Shown: in pieces, positions 16,578 through 24,059 of the stretch
Numbering within the stretch: position 1 is the stretch's first letter
Layout: every line of letters begins with the position of its first letter
Assembly: GCA_963806735.1 (NCBI GenBank)
Contig: CAWEBE010000049.1
Coordinates: forward strand, 310,001-374,000
From: CADEFX01 sp963806735
Lineage (GTDB): Bacteria > Pseudomonadota > Alphaproteobacteria > Rhizobiales > Hyphomicrobiaceae
Direction: 5' to 3'
DNA: 64,000 nucleotides
Program-made: the position numbers and the translations under genes
Notes under the pieces: generated by a model
Told to the model about the DNA's origin: nothing
The model's database searches: none
Seen by the model: the letters and a program-made list of their open reading frames with translations, nothing else

Positions 16578-17756
16578 ATGGCGGAAGTAGCGATCAAGTC
16601 GCCCCTGCAATACCTCGACAAGGCGTCATCCGCGTTGCGGGACATGGGGCTGATGCCGACCAAGGTCGATCCGGCACCTATCAATGCGTTGTTGGAGAAG
16701 ATTTCCGACCTGGACAAGGACAAGATCGCGCTCATTGCGCGCACGCTCGGCCAAGCCGAGGTCTTCAACGAGGTCGTGCGCGAGCAGACATCCAAGATGG
16801 AGGTCGGCGAGCGCTATCAGGCGATCACCGAGGGCTTCAATTCGATCCGCGACGATTCCAAGCGGCTGGTTGACCAGGTCTCGGACGGCAAGCTCGACAT
16901 TCTTGAGCGCGGCACCAACATGTGGATGAAGATTGCCCGTGGCGACATCGCCGACCGGTTCGACAAAATCCGGGGAATCTATCTTGGCGTGACCAAGGAG
17001 ACGAAGAACCAGATCGAGCGCGAAGCCAAAATCCTCGACGCCTATCGCGACTACCGCGGCGCGCTGAAACACGCCGAGGTCATGGCGTTGGAGGTGCTCA
17101 AGAAGGCGGACGAGAAGCTCCAGTCCGTGCGGACGGGATTGAAGGCGGCGAGCGAAAAGGTGGCTAGTTTCTCAGGCACGGAGCCAGCCGAGCGGGCCAA
17201 GCTCGAGCTCATACGCGACGAGGAGCTGCGCCGCACCCAGGACGAGGAGAAGCGCTACCAGATCGCCAAGGACCTGTCTGACAACATGACGATCTCCTAC
17301 AACACGTCCGAGGTCATCATGGCGCGCCTGATGCAGACGACCTCGGCCAAGGAGCGCGTGTACGCGCAGGCGGTGACCTTCTTCTCGACCAACGACAGTG
17401 TTCTGACGGCGCTCAAGGCATCCTTCACTGGCATGTTCGGCTTGCACGAATCGACCAAGACACTGGACGCGATGAAGGAAGGCATGTCCAAGAGCCTGGA
17501 GTCGTTGTCGGAGGTCGGCGACAAGGTGCAGGAGGCGGCGGTGCGCAGCGGCTATGGTCCCACCATCCGGGCCGATGCGGTCAAGAAGCTGGTCGAGAGC
17601 GTGGTCACCTTCCAGGAGCGCTCGACCGAGATCATTGCCGAGATGCGCAAGCTTTCGACGCAGAACTCGGCCGAGATCCGCGAGGCTGTGGAAGAGGGCA
17701 AGAAGCGCGTGGCGCGCCTCATTGCCACCGCCGACGCCTTGCCGGCTGCGGCCTGA
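16578..17756 (+). CDS. All-helical TelA-like protein, first gene of DUF6384 operon
   Basis: A 392-aa cytoplasmic-looking protein starting at ATG 16578 with GGAGGA upstream. It has no signal peptide or membrane segment and is almost entirely helical, with coiled-coil-prone stretches rich in Glu, Lys and Ala. The order of helices, including I-E-R-E-A-K-I-L-D-A-Y, a Met/Thr-rich middle (NMTISYNTSEVIMARLMQTT) and a long C-terminal coiled coil, recalls TelA/KlaA toxic-anion-resistance proteins. That is judged by eye, not by alignment. The next gene (DUF6384) begins 24 bases after its stop and the third 10 bases after that, so the three form an operon. No biochemical role can be claimed. Confidence 0.75.
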   Translation: MAEVAIKSPLQYLDKASSALRDMGLMPTKVDPAPINALLEKISDLDKDKIALIARTLGQAEVFNEVVREQTSKMEVGERYQAITEGFNSIRDDSKRLVDQVSDGKLDILERGTNMWMKIARGDIADRFDKIRGIYLGVTKETKNQIEREAKILDAYRDYRGALKHAEVMALEVLKKADEKLQSVRTGLKAASEKVASFSGTEPAERAKLELIRDEELRRTQDEEKRYQIAKDLSDNMTISYNTSEVIMARLMQTTSAKERVYAQAVTFFSTNDSVLTALKASFTGMFGLHESTKTLDAMKEGMSKSLESLSEVGDKVQEAAVRSGYGPTIRADAVKKLVESVVTFQERSTEIIAEMRKLSTQNSAEIREAVEEGKKRVARLIATADALPAAA

Positions 17757-17780
17757 TCCAATCTCCGATGAGGTGCGCTC

Positions 17781-18725
17781 ATGGCAGAGACCGCGGTTGC
17801 CCCCGGCAAGCCGCAGACACTCGACGACGTCATGATCGCCATGGATGTGGTGGACACCCTGCGCCACCGCGAGGACCTGGTGCGTCGGGAGCTGAACGAC
17901 GAGGGCCGCGAGGCTGAGCTGATTGCCCGGCTGCGGGAAATCTACCGCAACCAGGGCATCGAGGTACCCGACCATGTGCTGGCCGACGGCGTCAAGGCGC
18001 TGAAGGAGAGCAGGTTCGTCTACACGCCGGCACCCAAAGGCTGGAAGCGGGCGCTGCTGACGTTGTGGGCGAAACGGCACAGCTACGGGAAGGTGACTGG
18101 GATCGCCCTCGCCCTGCTTGTTGGTGGCTGGGCAGCCTATCATGTGCTGGTGACACGTCCCGCCGAGCAGGCCGCGGAGCAGGCGCGCATCGAGATCACC
18201 GAGACGCTGCCCAAGGCGCTGCGGCAGGCGCACGCCGATGCCATCGGCGTCGCCGCTGATGAGGCGGTCAAGCAGAAGGCCAACGCGCTTTTGGCCGACG
18301 GGGAGCGTGCCATCCGCAGCGGCGATCGCGCCGGCATGTCGCAAGTCAGCGCCGAGCTTGCGGCCCTGCGCGACGATGTCGTCCGCGAGTACACGCTGAC
18401 CATCGTGTCACGTCCGGGCGAGAGCTCAGGGGTGTGGCGTCGCGCACCCGGTAACAGCCAGGCGCGCAATCACTACCTTATCGTGGAGCCGATAGCGCCG
18501 GATGGCCGCAAGCTCAGTATTCGGGTACGCAACGAGGAGACGGGCGCAACGGAGACCGCAAGCAAATTCGGCGTGCGAGTGTCGCAGCAAGTCTACGATG
18601 CCGCTGTCCAGGACAAGCGCGACGACGGGATCATCCAGCGCAACCGTTTTGGCGTGAAGCGGCATGGAACATTGACCGTGGACTACCAGATGCCGTTCGA
18701 GGGCGGCTTCATTACGAAATGGTGA
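17781..18725 (+). CDS. DUF6384 family membrane protein
   Basis: A 314-aa protein. Residues 12-82 carry the family N-terminus (LDDVMIAMDVVDTLRHRE, then LREIYRNQGIEV and ALKESRFVY). A single membrane helix follows at 104-123. Next comes a helical segment (about 128-210) and a C-terminal domain of about 100 residues that looks beta-rich and probably lies in the periplasm, since the first 100 residues are basic and uncleaved. The family has no known function. Its position between two helical, coiled-coil proteins suggests it anchors them to the inner membrane. Shine-Dalgarno GAGG is present. Confidence 0.8.
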   Translation: MAETAVAPGKPQTLDDVMIAMDVVDTLRHREDLVRRELNDEGREAELIARLREIYRNQGIEVPDHVLADGVKALKESRFVYTPAPKGWKRALLTLWAKRHSYGKVTGIALALLVGGWAAYHVLVTRPAEQAAEQARIEITETLPKALRQAHADAIGVAADEAVKQKANALLADGERAIRSGDRAGMSQVSAELAALRDDVVREYTLTIVSRPGESSGVWRRAPGNSQARNHYLIVEPIAPDGRKLSIRVRNEETGATETASKFGVRVSQQVYDAAVQDKRDDGIIQRNRFGVKRHGTLTVDYQMPFEGGFITKW

Positions 18726-18735
18726 GACCACGCCG

Positions 18736-20217
18736 ATGTGGACGGGACGACAGACGCTGGCTTCGATCGAACGCGCCATCGCCTACCTCAACGGCGAGGA
18801 AGGTCAGCTCGACCAGACGCTGCGCTCGGCTGTCGGCGAGGCAGAGCGCTTGCGCAAGGAGCAGAGCGAGGCTTTCAGGGAGCTGGCCCGCGTCAAGCTC
18901 GACGAGATGGCCGCGGGTCGGCTGGTCGGTAACCTGGACGCCGGTGAGCGCCGGGCTTCGCAAATCCTCGATGACTACCAGCTGCGCATTGCCAGCACGG
19001 CGCAGCGCCGCGAGGCGCTGCTGAAGGAGGTGGCGAGCGCAGAGAGCGAGCGGCATGCGGCAGCCAAGGCCGTGGAAGCCGCCCTCGAGGCCGTCGAGAC
19101 GCTGCGTGCGGAGGCCGAGGCCAAAATTCAAGCGGCCCCCCAATGGCAAGCCGCCAAGGCGGCGCTGGATGGGGCGGATGCGATTGCGACGGAAGCGGAG
19201 AAGAAGGCTTCCAATTCAGAGGCCGAGCTCGGCGCGAAACGAAAACCCTATGACGATGATCCACTCTTCACGTATCTCTGGAAAAGGCGATTCGGCACAT
19301 CGGAATACCGCGCCGGCAACATTGCGCGCATGGTCGATCGCATGGTGGCGGATTTCATCAGCTTTGGTGATGCTCGTCTCAACTATGCGGTCCTGATCGA
19401 GATTCCGCTGCGTCTGAGGGAGCATTCGGCCGCCAAGCGCGCAGACAGCGACGAGCGCAAGATGGCGCTATCCGCCATCGAGCAGCGCGCGATGGTGGAG
19501 GCGGGTGTCGACGCCAAGGAAAGGATTTTGGCACAGGCGCGTCATGCACTCGCGGCGGCCGACGACATGGTGGAGAAGAAGCGCGCGCTCCTGCAGAGGA
19601 TCGAAGAGGAGCGTGCCTCTCTTCTCGCCGGCAACACGGATCCAGCCTACAACGAGGCGCTGACGACGATCGCCGTCGCCGACAGTAAGGACGACCTGGC
19701 GACGCTGTATCGCGAAGCGCGCAGGACGACCACAGGCGCGGATGAGGCCATCGTGCGGCGGCTCGAGACCCTGGAGGCAGGCATCGGCAAGGTTGATGCC
19801 GAGATTGCGGAACTGCGCAAGGTGGCCCGAGACCTGGCGCGTCGCCGCCTCGAGGTGGAGCAGGTGCGCGACCGCTTCCGGAGTGCCGGCTACGATCACC
19901 CTCATACCACCTTCGGCAACGAGGTGGATATCGCCGAGGTGCTGAGGCGCATCGCTGAGGGCGCCGTGCGCAGCGGCGTGCTGTGGGACATCCTGCGCCA
20001 GGGCTATGGCTATCGTGCGCCGCGCGGCCGGCCCGACTTCGGCGCGCCCAATTTTCCGTTTCCCTTTCCGATACCCGGCGGCGGCACGATCGACTCGGCC
20101 GGTGGCGGCTGGCGCGAGCCCGCCAGCCGCGGTGGTTGGACGCCTTCGACAGATGCCCCCTCGTCCGGCGGATCGCGTGACGATGACGGCGGCTTCACGA
20201 CCGGTGGATCGTTCTGA
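18736..20217 (+). CDS. Coiled-coil protein with Gly-rich tail, third gene of DUF6384 operon
   Basis: A 493-aa protein with no signal peptide. Residues 1-160 and 225-385 are long Ala/Glu/Arg-rich coiled coils, separated by a short globular insert (DDPLFTYLWKRRFGTSEY) at about 173-215. The last 80 residues are disordered: R-P-D-F-G-A-P-N-F-P-F-P-F-P-I-P, then Gly/Ser/Asp-rich sequence ending in D-D-G-G-F-T-T-G-G-S-F. The segment just before the tail (HTTFGNEVDIAEVLRRIAEGAV, read in pieces) looks like a small helical domain. It starts 10 bases after the DUF6384 stop. A filament-forming or scaffold role is plausible but inferred only from the architecture. Confidence 0.78.
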   Translation: MWTGRQTLASIERAIAYLNGEEGQLDQTLRSAVGEAERLRKEQSEAFRELARVKLDEMAAGRLVGNLDAGERRASQILDDYQLRIASTAQRREALLKEVASAESERHAAAKAVEAALEAVETLRAEAEAKIQAAPQWQAAKAALDGADAIATEAEKKASNSEAELGAKRKPYDDDPLFTYLWKRRFGTSEYRAGNIARMVDRMVADFISFGDARLNYAVLIEIPLRLREHSAAKRADSDERKMALSAIEQRAMVEAGVDAKERILAQARHALAAADDMVEKKRALLQRIEEERASLLAGNTDPAYNEALTTIAVADSKDDLATLYREARRTTTGADEAIVRRLETLEAGIGKVDAEIAELRKVARDLARRRLEVEQVRDRFRSAGYDHPHTTFGNEVDIAEVLRRIAEGAVRSGVLWDILRQGYGYRAPRGRPDFGAPNFPFPFPIPGGGTIDSAGGGWREPASRGGWTPSTDAPSSGGSRDDDGGFTTGGSF

Positions 20218-20370
20218 GCCACGCGGCCTAGCCCGGCCTTCAGCATCGCCGTCGATGTCACAGTCCCGGCACTATTGTGCTGCAGCCTTCCAGACAGGCT
20301 CTGGGGATTGTGGCGCTTTGCCGCACAGGAGGACGGCGGCAGCCCTGCGCCGCATCATGGGGAGAGGTAC

Positions 20371-21507
20371 ATGAAGCCTGTCATTGTTGGCGTAGCTGCC
20401 TTGGCCTGCCTTGCCGCGACGTTCGATGCGTCGCTTGCGCAGACAGGTGAGAAACAGCGCCCGACCCAGCGACCCGCGCGCGAGCAACTGCGCGAGCAGA
20501 TCAATGATAATGTCGTCTACGTTATGGGCGGGCAGCTTGGGGCTGCTTACGTGGTCATCGCTCATGACGTCTCGGTCGTTGTCAACGAGAGCCAGACCCT
20601 TCGCGTGTTGCCGGTAATCGGTGGTGCGGCCGTGCAGAATGTGCGCGACGTCGTTTTTCTTCGCGGCATCGATCTCGGCGTCACCAATGTCCTGACGCTC
20701 AATGCGCTCAAGGCGAGTGGTGAGCTTGGTGCCAATCTCGATCAACAGATCGCCTATATCACCCCGTTGTTCCCGGAGACGATGCAAGTTCTTGTCCGTC
20801 CGGAAATCAACAAGATCGAGGATCTGAGGGGCAAGAAGGTCAGCTTCAACAGCAAGGGAAGCGGGACAGCCCAGTTTGCACCGCTCGTGTTCAAGACGCT
20901 CGGTATCGAGGTGCAGGAGCTGAACATGGGGCAGGGCGACGCCGTTGAAAAGATGCGCAACGGCGAGATCGAAGCGACCGTGTGCACCTGCCCTGTTCCG
21001 ATACCGGCGTTTCCGGGCCTCAAGGCGGACTTGGGCTTCAAGCTGCTGCCCATTCCTTATACTCAGGCCCTGGAGGAGAACTACTATCCCGCCAAGATCG
21101 CGCCCGAGGAGTATCCGAACCTGATCGCCAAGGACAGCGGCGGTGTCGAGACCATTGCCACCAGCAGCGTCTTGATTTCCTTCAACTGGCCGCGGGGGTC
21201 CATTCGCTATACGAGGATCGCCAAGTTCGTCGAGTCGATGTTCTCGAACTTCGACAGTTTCCGGAAACCGCCGCGGCATCCGCTGTGGTCGACCGTCAAT
21301 CTGGCCGGCACGGTGCGCGGCTGGCAGAGGTTTCCCGCCGCGCAGGAGTGGCTCGATAAGGTCAACCAGCAGGATACGGCGGCGTTGCGCACGAGCTTCA
21401 ATCGGTTCGTGGCGACCAAGCAGGCAGCGGGGGAGAAAGACGGCGTGGCCGGGCAGGAGCGCCTGTTCAAAGAGTTTCTCGACTGGGCGCGCACCAATCG
21501 TAAGTAG
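20371..21507 (+). CDS. TAXI-family TRAP solute-binding protein
   Basis: Periplasmic binding protein of the TAXI type (TRAP-associated extracytoplasmic immunogenic), which delivers solutes to TRAP permeases. ATG 20371 has GGGGAGAGG upstream and starts a signal peptide ending near residue 24. The mature protein shows the family fold: a G-G-Q-L-G-A-A-Y start, G-x-A-V-Q-N-V, an inner L-R-G-K-K-V-S-F-N-S-K-G-S-G-T hinge segment, and G-E-I-E-A-T-V-C-T near the ligand cleft. Length 378 aa is slightly above typical, due to an extra N-terminal stretch after the signal. No TRAP permease gene (DctQ/DctM) is in this neighbourhood, so its transporter is elsewhere or it acts as a sensor. Confidence 0.85.
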   Translation: MKPVIVGVAALACLAATFDASLAQTGEKQRPTQRPAREQLREQINDNVVYVMGGQLGAAYVVIAHDVSVVVNESQTLRVLPVIGGAAVQNVRDVVFLRGIDLGVTNVLTLNALKASGELGANLDQQIAYITPLFPETMQVLVRPEINKIEDLRGKKVSFNSKGSGTAQFAPLVFKTLGIEVQELNMGQGDAVEKMRNGEIEATVCTCPVPIPAFPGLKADLGFKLLPIPYTQALEENYYPAKIAPEEYPNLIAKDSGGVETIATSSVLISFNWPRGSIRYTRIAKFVESMFSNFDSFRKPPRHPLWSTVNLAGTVRGWQRFPAAQEWLDKVNQQDTAALRTSFNRFVATKQAAGEKDGVAGQERLFKEFLDWARTNRK

Positions 21508-21511
21508 ACGC

Positions 21512-21533
21512 CGCAGGGCAAGCGAGCCCTGCG
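21512..21533 (+). terminator. Possible terminator after the TAXI gene
   Basis: A perfect 8-bp stem (CGCAGGGC / GCCCTGCG) with a six-base loop begins five bases after the stop codon. The trailing sequence TCGCTCAGTTT is only weakly T-rich. It may serve both convergent genes. Confidence 0.5.
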
Positions 21534-21562
21534 TCGCTCAGTTTAGCGTCACTGCGCGTTCG

Positions 21563-22030
21563 TTAGCCCGCGCCGGCTTTTGCGCACTGTTCGTCCTGGT
21601 CTCCGGTAACGCCGCTCACGCCAACCGCCCCGATGACCTTGCCGTCGACCATAATGGGTAATCCGCCGGGAGAAGCGAAGACGCCGGGCAGCGTCGCGGT
21701 TGACGGACTCCCTTTGTTGATCGCGTCCGCGAAGACGCGCGTCGGACGCCGATAGGTAGCCGCGGCCCTAGCCTTGCCGATGGCGATGTCCATGCTGGCG
21801 GTCTGCGTGTTCTCCATGCGCTCGAAGTACACGAGGAAGCCGTGCGTATCGACGACCGCGACGGCGACGTTCCAGCTGTTTTTCTGGCATTCGGCGAGCG
21901 TCCCGGCGGCGACCTTCTTTGCAGCCGCAATGTCGATGGATGGGCCATACTCGGGCCGCCGATCTTGCGCCGCAGCTACTGGCGCGAGCGCCATAAGGGC
22001 AAAGCCAAGCACAATCCTGCCAAGAAACAT
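21563..22030 (-). CDS. GlcG/HbpS family secreted protein
   Basis: A 155-aa member of the GlcG/HbpS (DUF336) family, whose members bind haem or cobalamin-like ligands or accompany catabolic operons. A signal peptide (MFLGRIVLGFALMALAPVAAAQ) shows export. The family pattern is clear: A-V-A-V-V-D-T-H-G, A-x-x-K-A-R-A-A-A-T-Y and G-G-L-P-I-M-V-D-G-K-V-I-G-A-V-G-V-S-G. The C-terminus ends soon after D-Q-D-E-Q-C-A-K-A, as usual. The start has GGAGGAAC upstream. It is convergent with the TAXI gene and stands alone. Confidence 0.88.
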   Translation of the reverse strand: MFLGRIVLGFALMALAPVAAAQDRRPEYGPSIDIAAAKKVAAGTLAECQKNSWNVAVAVVDTHGFLVYFERMENTQTASMDIAIGKARAAATYRRPTRVFADAINKGSPSTATLPGVFASPGGLPIMVDGKVIGAVGVSGVTGDQDEQCAKAGAG

Positions 22031-22302
22031 GTTCCTCCTCCCTGCATGTTAATTCGATTGTTGTTGGTGGGAGCAGGATAGCGTGACTTTGGCGCGGTTG
22101 GTGAAAAACTTGCGGGCTGATCCAGGCGTGAGCTTTGGCGGGGCTGCCGGATACGGCTATTGCCCGCCAGCTTCAGCCGTAGGCTCAGGAGCATCCTGTT
22201 GAACGTCCAAAGGAGTGCTGCCTGCGCCAGTGTTGAAATACAGATAGATGTTTGATTGCAATGTGTTGAATTGGCGTGATTGGCCCAGATCTTGGATACC
22301 GA

Positions 22303-22425
22303 ATGCTCAGTCAAGTGGATGCCCGCGCCCTTTAGCGCCTGTGGGCCGAGCTCGACCGCAACGAGGACATCCTGGACGAGCGAATGGTCCGGGTTGCCAC
22401 CCGCCTAATGAAATGGGCGAGATAG
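22303..22425 (+). pseudogene. Possible coding relic with internal stop
   Basis: From ATG 22303 the frame reads MLSQVDARAL, a TAG stop at 22333-22335, then RLWAELDRNEDILDERMVRV and ATRLMKWAR before a second stop. The amphipathic, charged composition after the stop looks coding, and the piece ends exactly where the inverted repeat begins. I do not recognise the parent gene; chance is not excluded. Confidence 0.25.
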
Positions 22426-22426
22426 C

Positions 22427-22517
22427 CATCAGATTTCGATTCGTATCAGGCGAATAATCAAAGCGGACAGTTCTGAAAGATCGCTTTGACCTGCCGTCGG
22501 CGAATACGAATCTGATG
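22427..22517. repeat. Nested imperfect inverted repeat of about 90 bases
   Basis: The outer arms are 22427-22446 and 22504-22517 (ATACGAATCTGATG), which pair apart from a six-base insertion in the left arm. A perfect inner 8-bp pair lies at 22458-22465 (TCAAAGCG) and 22482-22489 (CGCTTTGA). The whole could fold into one long hairpin as RNA or a cruciform as DNA, or be a small MITE-like element. Confidence 0.5.
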
Positions 22518-22638
22518 CAGTCAATGCGAACCGCCGCGCGGTCACGCTACTCCATGACGTGAGAATGAATGCGATGACTGTAAAGTGATCGACGGAGGCA
22601 GCGGCCAACACTGCCCTCTGAGTTCGACGGATTGAACC

Positions 22639-22665
22639 AGCCCGCGCTGCCGGTTCGCGCGGGCT
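22639..22665. terminator. Terminator-like hairpin in the spacer
   Basis: A 9-bp perfect stem (AGCCCGCGC / GCGCGGGCT) with a nine-base loop, followed by ATTCTCAT. No gene ends nearby on either strand, so it may belong to the decayed region or to a small RNA. Confidence 0.35.
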
Positions 22666-22997
22666 ATTCTCATACCATCCGCACGTTCAGCCGCCAGGTG
22701 CTCGCAAGCAATCGTTGGGCGCTGTCTTCGCTGATCTGGAGCTGAAATAGCAAGCAAGTACACGCGAAAACATACAACAGATCCTTCTGCAGTATCAGGA
22801 GGGCCCATTGGGATGTTTGAGGGCAGCGGCCTTGACGGGTCGCTGTAGTGTGGCAACAAAAACGCCGCATCGGGACAGACGAGTTCTACCAGAGACGGAT
22901 GTGCCGCGAGAGTTCGTTAATCGAATGGGATAATTGCGCCAGCGTGGCTCTGGGCGGCAAAAAGCCAGCGGGGTGCAATATTCGGCAAGACGTAGGC

Positions 22998-24056
22998 ATG
23001 ACAATGCGGTGGTTGATTGGAGTAGCGCTGACCGGCGGTCTCGTAGCTGCCATCTTTGGTTGGCGCCATTTTGATCTACGCCAGCCCACGCACCCGGCTG
23101 CATCGGCGCCAGTCCTCAATGAGATCACAGTAACCGCTGCCCCGGTCAAAGTTGGCGCGATCCGTCGCCAGATCGAGGCCGTGGGCAGTCTGCGGTCCGA
23201 CGAGTCGGTGATTATGCGGCCGGAAATTGCGGGGCGCATCAGCGAGATTCTCTTTGAAGAGGGCCACAAAGTCACTCGGGGCACGCCACTCGTGCGCCTC
23301 GATGCCGCAATCGCGCGAGCGCAGGTCGAGCAGCAGAACGCAAGCCTGGGTCTGAGCCGCGTCAACTACGAGCGCGCTCAGGATCTCGTAAAGAAGGGCG
23401 CCGGCTCGCAGCGCACCTACGATGAGGCGCTAGCCAAGCTGCGGGCCGATGAAGCATCGCTCGCGCTGGCACAGGCGACGCTGGATAAGGCTACTCTTGT
23501 TGCTCCCTTCGACGGAATACTGGGATTGCGCAAGGTGAGCGTCGGCGACTACGTGAACCCTGGGCAGGATCTCGTCAATCTGGAGAGCATCGAGACCCTC
23601 AAGGTGGATTTTCGTATTCCGGAGATCTACGCGACGCAGCTCAAGGCCGGCCAGGCCATCAACGTGACACTCGACGCCATTCCGGGCGCTTCCTATGACG
23701 GCAAGGTCTACGCCATCGATCCAGCGCACGACCCAAATAGCCGCGCGGTGCTCCTGCGTGCTCATCTGCCCAACAAGGATGGACTGTTGCGGTCGGGCAT
23801 GTTCGCGATCATCGAGGATCTCAAGGAAAAGATTCTGCTGCCGGAGACGGCGCTCATTCCTATGGGGCAGGAGCATTTCGTGTTTCTGCTCGTGGACGGG
23901 AAGGTCAAGCTGACGAAAATCAAAATAGGCCAGCGGCGTACGGGGGTAATCGAAGTTGTCGAAGGGCTGAGGGCCGACGCCATCGTCATCACCGAAGGCG
24001 GCTTGAAGCTGCGTGACGGAGTGGCCGTGCGCGCCACGGTAGAAAAGGCGGACTGA
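22998..24056 (+). CDS. RND efflux periplasmic adaptor (second pump)
   Basis: A 352-aa membrane fusion protein with an N-terminal membrane anchor (RWLIGVALTGGLVAAIFGW), no lipobox, then lipoyl halves (PEIAGRISEILFEEGHKV and TLVAPFDGILGLRKVSVGDY), a short helical hairpin between them, and a beta-barrel domain (PEIYATQLKAGQAINVTLDA). It is closer to the HlyD-like MdtA/MexH type than to the AcrA-type adaptor at 1664. The start at 22998 or 23004 places the anchor correctly; earlier codons in the frame do not look coding. The permease begins 4 bases after the stop, so the two are co-transcribed. Confidence 0.9.
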   Translation: MTMRWLIGVALTGGLVAAIFGWRHFDLRQPTHPAASAPVLNEITVTAAPVKVGAIRRQIEAVGSLRSDESVIMRPEIAGRISEILFEEGHKVTRGTPLVRLDAAIARAQVEQQNASLGLSRVNYERAQDLVKKGAGSQRTYDEALAKLRADEASLALAQATLDKATLVAPFDGILGLRKVSVGDYVNPGQDLVNLESIETLKVDFRIPEIYATQLKAGQAINVTLDAIPGASYDGKVYAIDPAHDPNSRAVLLRAHLPNKDGLLRSGMFAIIEDLKEKILLPETALIPMGQEHFVFLLVDGKVKLTKIKIGQRRTGVIEVVEGLRADAIVITEGGLKLRDGVAVRATVEKAD

Positions 24057-24059
24057 TCC

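Larger units (their letters stand above)
22031..22997. other. Large gene-poor spacer before the second RND pump
   Basis: Almost 1 kb without a convincing intact gene. It holds a possible coding relic (22303-22425), a nested inverted repeat (22427-22517) and a terminator-like hairpin (22639-22665), listed separately. Base composition is less GC-rich than the flanking genes. The promoter of the second RND operon should lie in its last 150 bases. Confidence 0.6.
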
